Source: Trichoplax sp. H2
Lineage: Eukaryota > Placozoa > Uniplacotomia > Trichoplacea
Assembly: GCA_003344405.1 (NCBI GenBank)
Contig: NOWV01000070.1
Location: 124,001 to 188,000 of the forward strand
Reading direction: 5' to 3'
Length of the DNA: 64,000 bases
Below the pieces are notes generated by a model, which worked only from the letters and a program-made list of their open reading frames with translations, was not told where the DNA came from and made no database searches. Within the stretch, counting starts at the first letter, position 1. Each line of letters opens with the position of its first letter. Of the stretch, positions 1 to 17,865 are shown piece after piece. A program made the translations under genes and the position numbers.

Positions 1-2259
1 ATTTAGTTAAAAGATTGGGTAGATATCCATCTATAAAATGTATAGACTATTTGCTAGGATAGAACTGTATACAGTATTACGGTCGATTAGTCATATTGCA
101 CACATTTTTTTGAAGGTCTATTATACCGTACATGTCCAATGGACATTGCCATCAATCTTTGAACAAGTATCTTCCTAGAATTAAGTTGTCGTTGGATAAT
201 GTAGACTGATTGATTGATTATATTTTTTTCTCTATTATCTTTTATTGGCAAGGCAGAAGTGAATGGAACTTTTAAATAAAAACTTGTGATATTTGCTTTT
301 ATTATCCCTAATGATATTATCTTACAATATCAACCATGTATTCTAGTTACATAATTAATAGCGAATACTGCCCACTGATGAATTCTATTCAAATGTAACA
401 AGTTAATACTATTAGAATCTGATTGTTTTTTTTTTGCCGAGAGTAAAACCGCATAGTAAAGGCAACGCAAGGGAAGCATAATTTATTTAAGAGAGATCCT
501 AGCTAGGATGAATTACGTCAGGATTAATTGAACTAAAGTAATAATCTATGAAATCAATCGTGACGATCAATCAGTTTATACTGCAAAATATTATCTACTG
601 TATTATCTATTAATGAATTTAATTCCAATGGGATAGTTTTACAAATACGAATATTAAGATGTGGTTACTTTTGTCTGTAGAGCCACCTAGTAAAGAGGTA
701 AGAAAAGAGGTAAGAAAAGAATGTTTTTACCACAGTACACACACATCCAGTAGACCGATTTCCGGCGACCGACTACGATAGTATAGTATATTGATAATTA
801 TAACTAGTAGTCCATGAAGCAATCGTGGTGATCAATCGTTTGATAACAGTTCCTTAGTTGAGTGAACCCAAAATTCTTCTACGATATGATTAGCGTATTC
901 ATTTATTGGATTATTACCATTCCATTTTGATTTTCAACTTAGTTATGATTGATTAGCAAGTTAGAATCCGACAATCGTAACCATTGCTGAAAAAATTGAC
1001 TCTATCAATACTTTGAATGTGTCGTATGCACACTAGAGACCTTTCGTATGCAGTCTCTTCCTGTAATGTGCAGCATGATGGTTGTTGATGATAGCGAGTA
1101 AAATGGAAAATGCATCGTTATTAAGTGAAATTTTGGCTATCATTAATGGCAAGACCTATTGAATCATTTCTTACGACACTACTGTAAGGCATTTTCGCTA
1201 CGTGTCAAGAAATGGCTAAGGCGATGTTGATGATACTCTTCTATCAGTCGCATTGACAGGTTGCTCATATCGTTGACCATATGATGTAGCGCTGTACTGT
1301 ACTGTACTATAAAATAAACAACTTGTCCAAGAGAATTTTTCATATCGTGGACAGTTGCAATCAATATTGAAGATATTTCTTCTATCATTACTACTAAAAC
1401 AGCGGTTGACTTATAACAGTATTCAAAATGAAAAGTGAGTTATTGATTAATTGATATCAACGTTCGTCTGTATTAAATAATCCAGTTGTACTGTATTGCA
1501 TGCCTTGAATTCATCCTACTGTCGATTTTCTGGTTGTCGATTACTAGTCAAAAAATGCCATACTGTCAATACGCATTGATTAGGATAGCATTGCTGATGA
1601 TTGCAAAATATCCTGCAATCGATCAAGCAAGAAATGGGTGAGTGTAGTTTATTTATACTATGCCATTTTAGGAATTGAAATTAGTCAATCTTCTTCATTC
1701 TCCTACAATCCAATGCAATTGTTCCATCCTTTCATTGATCTCTAGTGCAGTGAATTAATTAATCAACTCACCTATACCGTATTTAGCTACAGTGGATTTT
1801 TTCCATTTGGACTGCATTATAACGTTGTTGATGGTGTTTTTCCAACATAAACTGGCTGTTGATAAGATCAAAGATTGTTGCTGGTAGTAAAATTGCTGAT
1901 CATCTACCTTGCCGATAGTTTAGTTCTTTTCTCGATCCAATATCGCGAGCTTTGCCTACTGTTGTACTGCTCTTAGTTTTGTCGGTTCAAAGTCAATCAT
2001 TTCTATACTTATGCAATTGCCTGTCGCTTAAAATGGGCAAAAACTGCCTTCCAACTGCATAGTACAGTGTCCTATACACGTGGACACTACAGTAATCTAC
2101 TCTGCTTTATCATGCACATTGTTTGGTACGTATTGATATCCACTTTGTACAGTACTAGCAAGTGGAAAATTGCTGCAACTTTGGACGCCAGCGTAAGTAG
2201 GGGGCAACATTAAAAAGAATATATTAATGAATTAATTTATTTATAGCAAATTACAATAC
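1..2259. other. Non-coding DNA, no gene recognised
   Basis: Very AT-rich sequence with stop codons in all frames. The longest open frame (1179-1388, minus) encodes 69 residues with no family resemblance and no convincing splice sites. Short runs containing CTGTAC/GTACAG recur here, for example near 1292. Confidence 0.6.
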
Positions 2260-3450
2260 TGTATAGATGTGTAGAATAGCTACGGTAGGGATGTTACTCT
2301 ATTCGGAGGGCCTTTGCTTTCTGCTACAGTTAGTGAAAAAGTCATGCTGACTTGTTTGCACAGTAGCATTTTTATACGTGTATCATAACTACCGTAGGGA
2401 CACTACTTCGGAGGGCCTTGCTTTCTGTTGCAGGAGGTGAAAAAGTGATGCTGACTTATTTGCACAGTAGCATTTTTATATAATTATAATAACTACCATA
2501 GGGACACTACTTCGGAGGGCCTTTGCTTTCTGTTACAGTTAGTGAAAAAGTCATGCTGACTTATTTGCACAGTAGCATTTTTATACAAGTATAACAACTA
2601 CCGTAGGGACACTATTTCAGAGGGCCTTTCTTTCTGCTACAGCAGGTGAAAAAGTAATGCTGACTTATTTGCACAGTAGCATTTTTATACAAGTATAATA
2701 ACTACCGTAGGGACACTATTTCAGAGGGCCTTTGCTTTCTGTTGCAGGAGGTGAAAAAGTGATGCTGACTTATTTGCACGGTAGCATTTTTATACAAGTA
2801 TAATAACTACCGTAGGGGCACTATTTCGGAGGGCCTTTCTTTCTGCTACAGCAGGTGAAAAACTGATATTGAATTATTTGTATAGTAGCATTTTATAGAG
2901 TGCAGAAGGTGAAAAACTGATGCTGAGTTATTTGCACAGTAGTGCTTTGTAGAGTACTAGCAAAGGAAAATTGCTGTACTTTTGACGGCAGGGTGAGCGA
3001 AAGCAACAATAATTACCCCCTCTATACTGTATGAAAACTACGGTAGGGACATGATTTGGAGGGCCTGCTTTCTGCTAGGAGGAAACTGATGCTGAGTTGT
3101 TTGCATATGTAGCATTTTGGAAAGAAAAATTTCTGTACTTTTGAAGGTAGGATGAGCCAAGGCAACAATAATTACGTGTACATACATATATAGTACAGTA
3201 CTGTACAAGTATAATAACTACGATAGCGACTACAGGAGATGAAAAACTGATGCTGAGTTATTTGCACAGTCGTATTTTGTAGAGTACTAGCAAAGGAAAA
3301 TTGCTGTACTGTACTTTGGACGGCAGGTAAGCGAAAGTAACAAGAATTACGCCTATATACTCTATAATAACTACGGTAGGGACACGATTCGAATGGCCTG
3401 CTTTCTGCTAAGTGGAAACTGATGTTGAGTGGTTTGCATACAGTAGCAAC
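2260..3450. repeat. Minisatellite, about 105-bp unit
   Basis: The block 'GGAGGGCC' followed by a CTTTGCTTTCTG stretch, a GTGAAAAAG stretch and TTTGCACAGTAGCATTTTTATA recurs. Anchor positions are 2305, 2410, 2514, 2619, 2723 and 2828, giving a regular 104-105-bp period. Past about 2900 the units become longer and degenerate (anchors near 3058 and 3390, with extra 'AGTACTAGCAAAGGAAAATTGCTGTAC' type sequence split over the spacer). ORFs crossing the array are artefacts of the repetition. Confidence 0.9.
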
Positions 3451-4504
3451 ATTTTGTGGTACAGTAATCAGAGTGATGGCAAGAATGAGCACTTACAGTA
3501 TACAAGTGGTTAATCAGTCAGGAGTTGCCCCCCACCCCATTTTGAAGCTTAATTATTGTATTATTTTTCTTACAAAAGTAGGCAAGAGTCCACAAGATTG
3601 ATAGAGTCTTTCATTGAGGTTAATCAACTTGAAACTTTATTCTTAAATTATTAATTGATTGTAGAAATGTAGGTTAGTCATTCTATTGAAGACAGTTTAG
3701 CATCAATGAGACTGTTAACAAGTGAGCTAGAGAGAAATGCTACCCACTATCTGTATGATGAACGGATATCAGAACGCACCGTCAGATGAAATTGTTGGCA
3801 ACCATTTCCAATGAACTTTACTACGATCATTTGTTCAGCTTGATCATGATGAGTAAGGCAAAGCATAAAGATAATACAGTACAGGAAGCCCATCACATTG
3901 GCCTCAACATGGTCGTGTCTATTTTACACAGTACAGTACTGTACTCTAATCATTGAACAACATGCATTATGCAGAGCAACAATATTAAACTGTAAATATA
4001 GACTTCGAAAGTCTTGTACAATTATGATCCGTTTTCTTCGACATATTTAAATAGTAAAAGCTATTGGTAAAAAGGCTTCAAAAAGACCAATTGTTATGAA
4101 CTTTCGTGTACAGATCGGTTTCTTATTATACAAAGTTACCGACTAATTGATTGATCTTGATCCCCATGAAAATTAGCTTAGTTAACTCAAGAGCGATCTA
4201 ACCCTATTATAACCATGCATTTGCACAAATGGATGGCAAAAATTTAGAATATGGAATGGATCGGATTACGTCGTCCATTCTTATGGTCAAATGGACGCTC
4301 ACTCTTCCTTCATCCAGCCTAGTGTAACAAGGCTTCCAATGCTCACGTTGAGAACAGTACCTTTGGAGTGCTTGCTCGTCTGACGTCATCAACTCCTGTG
4401 CTGCAGTGGTCAAGAAAGAGGGCTATGTCATGATCTAAAAATAAAAATAAATAAATAATACAGTTTGCTTTGCTGTCTTCTCTTTAGTCAAGTCTTAACA
4501 ACAC
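3451..4504. other. Non-coding DNA with one isolated exon-like segment
   Basis: No gene is recognised. A perfect 14-bp palindrome GTACAGTACTGTAC lies at 3931-3944. The only coding-like piece is the minus-strand segment listed separately at 4361-4434. Confidence 0.5.
4361..4434 (-). other. Isolated exon-like segment, unassigned
   Basis: On the minus strand a pyrimidine-rich stretch ending TTTTAG precedes a 74-nt open segment ending AAAG with a GTACTG donor. It reads two bases plus 24 codons, beginning HDIALFLDHC and ending RRASTPK. The segment is less AT-rich than its surroundings. I do not recognise the peptide and found no partner exons, so it could be a real exon of an unseen gene, a relic, or chance. 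Confidence 0.22.
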
Positions 4505-5088
4505 TGATGATGATTATACTATTTATTGATTGGAAGACATTGGCGTACTGTATAGTCGTAGTCCATGATACAAGCAAGCATTAAGTGTATTCCTTTCTAA
4601 ATTTAGTCGTCCTCAAGTAGACATGATGATATTATTTATTGATTGGAAGACATTGGCGTACTGCATAGTCGTAGTCCATGATACAAGCAAGCATTAAGTG
4701 TATTCCTTTCTAAATTTAGTCGTCCTCAAGTAGACATGATTATACTATTTATTGATTGGAAGACATTGGCGTACTGTATAGTCGTAGTCTAGTCGTAGTC
4801 CATGATATAAGCAAGCATTAAGTGTACTCCTTTCTAAATTTAGTCGTCCTCAAGTAGACATGATTATACTATTTATAGATAGGAAGACATTGGCGTACTG
4901 CATAGTCGTAGTCCATGATACAAGCAACCGTTAAGTCTATTCCTTTCTAAATTTAGTCGTCCTCAAGTAGACATGATGATATTATTTATTGATTGGAAGA
5001 CATTGGCGTACTGCATAGTCGTAGTCCATGATATAAGCAAGCATTAAGTGTATTCCATTCTAAATTTAGTCGTCCTCAAGTGGACATG
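4505..5088. repeat. Minisatellite, 113-bp unit, five copies
   Basis: Five near-identical units contain TATTTATTGATTGGAAGACA, then TTGGCGTACTG, a TAGTCGTAGTCCATGATA block and TTTAGTCGTCCTCAAGTAG. TTGGCGTA anchors lie at 4540, 4653, 4766, 4890 and 5003. The spacing is 113 bp except one 124-bp unit, which has an 11-bp internal duplication of AGTCGTAGTCT. High identity between copies suggests recent expansion. Confidence 0.93.
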
Positions 5089-5102
5089 GTGGTCGTGCGT
5101 AT

Positions 5103-5247
5103 AACCCGAAACCCGACTTGAACCCGACATGAGGGCGGAATTCGGGTTAAGCATTTCTCTCGTGATACACTCTTTGTACTGTATAGCGATGGCACTCATT
5201 TCGGGTTGGAAAATCAACCATGTGATCGGGTTAATCGGATTCGGGTT
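5103..5247. repeat. Inverted cluster of AACCCGA / TCGGGTT heptamers
   Basis: Three AACCCGA copies (5103-5109, 5110-5116, 5121-5127) are followed by four exact TCGGGTT copies (5142-5148, 5201-5207, 5226-5232, 5241-5247), which are their reverse complement. The cluster directly follows the 113-bp minisatellite and lies about 600 bp upstream of the PI4K2 start codon. It could fold into hairpins; function is unknown. Confidence 0.75.
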
Positions 5248-11307
<6,060 letters not shown>

Positions 11308-13757
11308 CTGATTTATAAAAAACTGCTACGTCTGGCATTTTTATTGTAATATAGATTGGTCATATAAAATCGAAAACTGTACGGAATCAATCTATTGCGT
11401 GCGGTATTTAGATGATTGTGACAATATATAATAATGCCCAACACTTCTTCAATGGTAGTCTATAAGAAATTTCTTTAGTAATATTTTGCTATTAATATAC
11501 TGTACTATTGTAACATATATATCCGTATATTAATAATACATACAGTGTTTAATTGTATAGGACTTAGCAAGTTCATTTCGTGCGAAATAGTGTTTGTCAA
11601 TTCTGTTTGAGAATATATTATGCCGGCTTTATGTTAGATTGTCATAAAAACAAACTCAATCTTGCCGCTTATACCTTATAAACTGCAAGCCTAGAATCAT
11701 ATACATGTTGAGTCTATATATTTGATAAAGATGCAAGTAAAGGAAGTGAGTAACTACCCTATCTGATTTCTTTAACAGCATAATACTTTTCTGGTTAAAT
11801 TGTAGACAAGTTTGCGAGTTTACAATTGAAAATTCGCAACTTATTTGGCGTTTGAAATACTTTACATCCAGTTCATTTTTAGTACATATGGTCATATTTT
11901 ACGTAGCGTAGGGGTGTATTATATCATATATATTTGCAAAATTTAACCGTGTCCAGCTGATAGCAGTAGTGGTTATTACCAATATAATATCACATATTGT
12001 TATTGATATTTCAATGCTTCTAAGCTGTATATATTCTAAAAATGATCACACAAAAGGAAATACCTATCAAATGTATGCAACTGTACCAATAACAATATTG
12101 ATTAATTAATAGATTGTTTTTTAAAGTTTATTAAAATATTACCACACTTTTTAGATCAGTGCTATTCTGTATACCCATCTACTGCTTCATTAGCGTTCGA
12201 TTATATCTGTCTTTTGACAAAAGCGCAAATGACTTTAATACCTAGAAATTAGAAAAACTGATATGATATTTGATCATTTGTTCGGATAATAAATGTTAAG
12301 CTACTAAATTTATTTTATTCCAAAGTAACCCCTAGGTCTCTATTCAGGTAGCGGTAAGGAATTAGCTTTGGCATTCTATGGATCGCCATTCGTACACAAT
12401 ACAGTAGATGCCTATGATTTGTACAATAAATGCACTCGGGGTGACTTGAGAGCACAGTACGAGGTCAAGCGAATCTAGTTAATCTCTGATGAGCTACATA
12501 CTCATCTCTTTAAAAAATTTTTAATTCTTAAAATAACTTCTACTAATCACATTGACTAAACTTTAGATTACTTAGAAAAATTTCACAACGTTTTGCATTC
12601 AAAGGATTTATTTCCGATTTTTAGCTTCTGAAATGATATCGCCGTTAGGAGTCCATACAAAAACATCAAATTATGCCATAGCTGTAATCACATATCGACT
12701 TGAATTAACGATAAACTCCAGTAATGAATTACTTTGCATACAGCGGATTATGCATATTCTTATATCGAATTGTAAGTATACAAGGCCATTTTAACATAAC
12801 ATTAAACATTTAATTGTGAACAATGCTGTACGTAGGTGCTCCGTCAGTTACTACCCGTACTGATAGGGATAGTTAACTAGCCTCTTTCAAAAATAATTAA
12901 TCCCATCAGACATGATCAAAAAATTTCGGAAGAGAATTCACTTTATCACGGACAACCAAATGGAAAGAATTGTTATATTACCGGATTTGTTAGCTACAGG
13001 GGTGATACCAACTTTCGCTTACGTTTGAATCTGCCCTTAAATTTTGACAGATACACTTCAAAATCTTTTACATCCATCGAAAATATAGTCCGACTTCGAA
13101 TATACTATTATACAGAGCTCTTACAAAGAAAAAGTTACAACAATCAGACAACAAGCAGACAAGTTAATACGCTATCAGTGTTAAGCTAGCCTAAATAGAA
13201 CGCTGTCATATCAGTGATCGCATTGCATGCTAAAATAGGATTTGATACATTAGAATATAATTTTGTCATTTTCAGTAAGTTAGAATGCAGAATTGGAATG
13301 AAAATAAATTTACTGTATGAACGGCATAGACAGCAAGATAGTTGCATATTGAACGTTGTCTTTCTACATCATTTACAATCATCTAATAAGTTTCAGCGAT
13401 TACAGAAATGTAGAAAATGTACGTTAAAAAGATAACTTGAAGTTTATGAATTAACCGAATCTCAACAAGAGTAAGATTCTCAAATATACATATCAATACT
13501 TCAGAGTTAGCATCTTAAGCCACTGCTTAGATACGGAGCTACGCATGCATGCAATTTTCTATGAGACAAAATATTAGTATGAGCGATTCAACTTCTGAAA
13601 CAATTAAAACATATATATCAAATGGTATTCATAATTGATATATTCGTAATAATTGAAGTTGGAGTAAAGTGGTTGAAATCTTTGATCCAATAAAAGCAAG
13701 ATAGTACAGTTATTATAATTTTCATATTCAGTTAAAAATATAAACACGGTAATTCAA
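11308..13757. other. Intergenic region between convergent PI4K2 and DUSP genes
   Basis: The two genes end toward each other across this stretch. It is AT-rich with no recognised gene. An AATAAA lies at 12288-12293 on the plus strand, but nearly 1 kb after the PI4K2 stop, so its use is uncertain. One coding-like stretch near 12352-12478 is described under findings. Confidence 0.5.
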
Positions 13758-13763
13758 TTTATT
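13758..13763 (-). terminator. Polyadenylation signal of the DUSP gene
   Basis: The minus strand reads AATAAA here, about 53 nt beyond the DUSP stop codon, a plausible position for a short 3' UTR. The call rests on the hexamer and distance only. Confidence 0.5.
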
Positions 13764-13815
13764 ATGGATAAATTTGGGAGGTAATTAAAGACAGTTAATA
13801 ATGTTCCTATTCTTT

Positions 13816-16800
13816 TCATTTGCATGTAATAGCTGCAGAATTAAAATCGAAAGCACCATTACCACTAACTGGTGTTGATGATGAGCAATCCATTTCCGCG
13901 GAAGGATGACAATCATTTCCGTAATCAGGTGATAAAGATTCGTCACTATTACTACAATCGCTAACATTATGCCTACTCTGATAAGCCATTAATTGACCCA
14001 TAAAATTTAAATTTGGAGATATAATAGGTCTCTTTTTCTTTACATAATCATAAGCTTGATTAACAGAGTAACTGTATGCATGCACTAAGTAGGCGATGCA
14101 AATAGTGGCAGAGCGTGATACTCCTCCAACGCAGTGAACTAATACCTTGCCGTGTAAACTTCTGACCTTAGCTGATAAGAAAAATAGAAGTTAATATAAT
14201 AGGATCTCCTATTGGAATAACATTAATGTTTTCAAACAGTGTCTACGGCCTATCGACATTCGATTGTACATTAGGTACGACTGCATAGCAACTACTAGAC
14301 TATATCGGAAAGTATTAAAATTTATATTCGGTCCATGCGTCACTGTCCTGTAGTAATGCTATATTTTATACTATAGATACAGTACGACGCAGGATAAAAA
14401 TACGGTAATACAATTAGTTAATGTAATACTGTAAGTCGAACTAAGCGAAGTACTATCAATTCTTACCAATAAAACCAACAGCATCATCGAACCATTTCTG
14501 AATATCAGCATTAAGAGAGTCATCAATAGGAATATTTTTATAATCGAGTGAATCCTCGAAATAATTCGGACAATTCTTGGTTACATTGAGTATAGCCGTT
14601 ATATTCAATTCTTCTAAAACAGATTTGGAGGAAGAATGCTCAGCACAACCCAAATATAGAAACGGTAAAATTTCGACGGGTCTTCTTCCCTCACGAATAG
14701 CTTGCTCTTGTTCAGCGTTTGTAAACGAAGCTGCAGGTAATAATTTGACCATTGCGTGCCGTGCTGACGATGAATGACAATTTTGGATAGAAGGTAAGGT
14801 CGGTGGCTGTTTTTTACATGTTGTAGGGTATTGATTTAGGAATCTATCGAACCCTCCTGAAACAATAAAATGAAATTAATCAATACCATTATAAGTATAA
14901 GTTTTAAGCTCCTAGCTAATCTACTAGTGCTTAATGAAGGGAAAAGTAAATTGTTTTAGAAGCACGGCGCACTACAATACCTATTACCATAATTTGCTAC
15001 ATCAATAATAATCAAATCATATTAATGCGATTGTACGTGTGTCACGTTATTAAATCGAATTCTGACCGTCTATTAAGCTAAAACTGGACTATATTCAGTA
15101 GAATTTCCACCGGTTTCGCTAGTAATTATAGTAGCATTTAATATTTATAGACGTAGGAAATAGCCCCATAACAGTCATAGGACGTATATTAACTTGGAAA
15201 GCTTAATCAGTCTAGTTGGTTTATAACTTCACTGCGTTGCCATATGTACAGGTAAAGTACGGTTAATCAAGTTAGCTTAATATCTTCCACATATTATCGC
15301 AATCCATGTCTATTTTTCATTCATTTAGGAGTCGCAGCTGCCGGTGAGCGGGCACAACAGTGCGCATTACCATGTACCGTATGGTACGGTGCCCACGTTT
15401 TTTACTGCGAACTCTGAACTTTGTCCCTAGTCCGTCAGTCCCAATCATCTCGTCGCCTTTACAACAGTACTGTAGAGTTTGGCAGCCCTACTCCGACTAA
15501 ATCAAGTCGTGTTTCTACGCGGCCACTGACTAACTATAGAGGCCATCTAGCATAACTATTACCATTTTACTGTACCGCTATTTTATATTTATTAATCTAC
15601 ACGTAAATCGTTCACTTTGCAAAGCACGTAGCCTTCTTTGAAATCCTTGTTTATGCTGTATTTTAAAAATAGTCGGTAAAAAGAGTATGTCCATACATTT
15701 ACAAAATAAATCAATAAATCAATAAATAAAGGCCGAATTCTATAATAAAATCTCAACAGGGAGTAACTAGAATTTCATTATACATTTACGAAGTGTATTG
15801 TCTTTCGAGCTATTTTTATCTTCAAGTCGTTTCTACACCTTTCATTCATTTTCATATCAATGAGTCTTTGATATTAATCCGATGAGAACGAAAAAAACAA
15901 AAATAGTCGTGCCATGGCAAACTTCTGTAACTGCTACAGAGCATATAGCAGCATGGTAAACAGGCAGTAACGTAATTCAAAGTAGTGTAAGATCGCCAAA
16001 GAAATACAAGTCATTCCATCTTTCTATAGACTATTAATGATTGGCTTCAAAGTCACGCACAGAATAGCAGTTGTTGTGTGATCATGACCAGCTATTTTTT
16101 TCCAGTCAACCGACAATATTTAATGTTGTAATCACTTTTGAAATTGAATGTTAAGGTTACCAGTGAGACGTTACTGAATATACATAAAATATTAAACAAC
16201 TATGCAAGTAAAAAATTACTAAAGTCAATAGCGCACAAATGAGGACGAGAAATATTACCGTTAGCGATCACTTGCTTTTAATTATTCACGTTATTAATGG
16301 CTTCCCGACATCCTCGGAAGCTCAAATACCAAAATACCGTTAATGCAAGTACCTGGCTTCACAACTCCTTAATAAACCGTAAATTTAGCATAGCCTATGA
16401 ATTTATCTAGGCGCTATTGACTAAAGTAATCCTGTTTCACAAGAACATAGGTCAAATTCACTGCCGTAAAAATAATATTCCAGTGACTTAACGATACCTT
16501 ACAACGAAATGGAAGCCGACATCTCGAAGCTAGCTAAGTTATAAATAGAGCTGCTTGATGCATTGTTATTGACAATCTGATCCCCTGGTAGCATAGTTAT
16601 ACTGACTAAAGTAGTATGCTATAAAATAAAACTGGCAGTAAACTAATTTAAAGTAGGGACCATTGCACCTAGGAAAATTTTCTGCTGATATTAATGGTTC
16701 AAATTGTAACAACTGGCTGATTTGATACAGATCTATCGTAATTGACCCGAAAATTCTTCCCTTGAGATTTCCGCTCGGAAAAAAAAATGCTAAATACCCT

Positions 16801-17865
16801 CGGGAAAAATATTAAATAGGTAAGATTTTTATTAGACACTAAAAGCGCTTGATTTTAGTGGAGATAAATCTATTGAGTTATTGGTAAAGGCGCGCAGCTT
16901 GATACTATCCTACTCCTATTATTTTAACTATAAATATTACAAATATTCTACGAAGGTAATTGATTAACTTCCAGATTTTGATCATTGCTGAAAGACAAAA
17001 TTTGATAAAGGCTCATGCACATTGTACAGTATGACTTTTAATAAGTTTTACTATTGAAAACCAACAAAATAGCGAAATAAAAAAACGTTCGAAAAACCAA
17101 GTTAATTAAGTGATAACCAATTTAAAACTAGAAAGATGATATCGACAAACCGAGCTAGTTTACACCCGTAATAATATTAACTGATTCATGTCAAAGGCGT
17201 TTTATACGACCATCAAGAGTGATTCTCATATTATATACCCCTATATATTATGAAATATTTAGCAGTCCGTTATCATTGTATCATATAACGTAATTAACAT
17301 AACCGGTATTACTATCTTAAATTGATCAAGTTGACTAGTACAGTATAGACTAAAAATAGACTGTGACAGTCATGGCACTTTTTCTTCTTTTCCTTCAAGT
17401 GTATGATCAATGCACAAATGATATCATAAAAAATGCAGAATTCAAGATTTTTAGTCTCTTAGCAGCATCTACTGAGTCCAGCTTACCTTTCATCACGAAG
17501 AATTCTTTACCAATGCGTTCTTTAACGAATAAATTAAGTACTCGATATAGCGCATCTTCAGCGGGAATAGAATCAATATCATCGTTCGACTGATCGTAAA
17601 AAACGACGCTATTGTAGTGTCCGTTCAATAGCTTGTCACGCTTACGCGAGCATTGAACAAAATCATATACGGAGATCTTGCAATTATTCTTTCTTCGACT
17701 CATTATGTGATTGTAATAAATGTTTATAGATGTCTTGATATGGCAAGTGTTATAGGACAAAAAAGGTCTGCAATCCACAATTAATATATTTCCATTACGA
17801 AGGCGAGCAGCTTGGGCAACTTCCTCTACCGACATCGACTTTAATATTAGGCCTTTTTCAGCCAT
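13816..17865 (-). CDS. MAP kinase phosphatase, DUSP1/2/4/5-like
   Basis: Dual-specificity phosphatase that removes phosphate from Thr and Tyr of activated MAP kinases; the DUSP1/2/4/5 group is typically nuclear and transcriptionally inducible (family knowledge). Three exons in transcript order: 17865-17487, 14856-14467, 14171-13816; both introns are phase 1 and GT-AG; 374 aa, matching 367 aa in human DUSP1. Residues about 8-126 form the rhodanese/CDC25-like MAPK-binding domain ([11 protein letters not shown]) with a basic docking run SRRKNN (56-61). The catalytic domain begins at [12 protein letters not shown]; general-acid Asp near 239 in IPIDDS; P-loop HCVGGVSR with Cys270 and Arg276; then SATICIAYL and [11 protein letters not shown]. 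The Ser-rich tail ends near [11 protein letters not shown], faintly like the DUSP1 tail. Intron 1 spans 2.6 kb. The start is the first in-frame ATG before the rhodanese domain. Which vertebrate paralogue it pairs with cannot be settled by eye. Confidence 0.93.

Noticed and set aside
3172-3492. 106-codon minus frame
   Set aside because: Falls in the degenerate end of the 105-bp minisatellite; no protein features.
2260-5088. CRISPR-like repeat arrays
   Set aside because: Units are 105 and 113 bp with no short-repeat/unique-spacer alternation, and the genome is eukaryotic; these are minisatellites.
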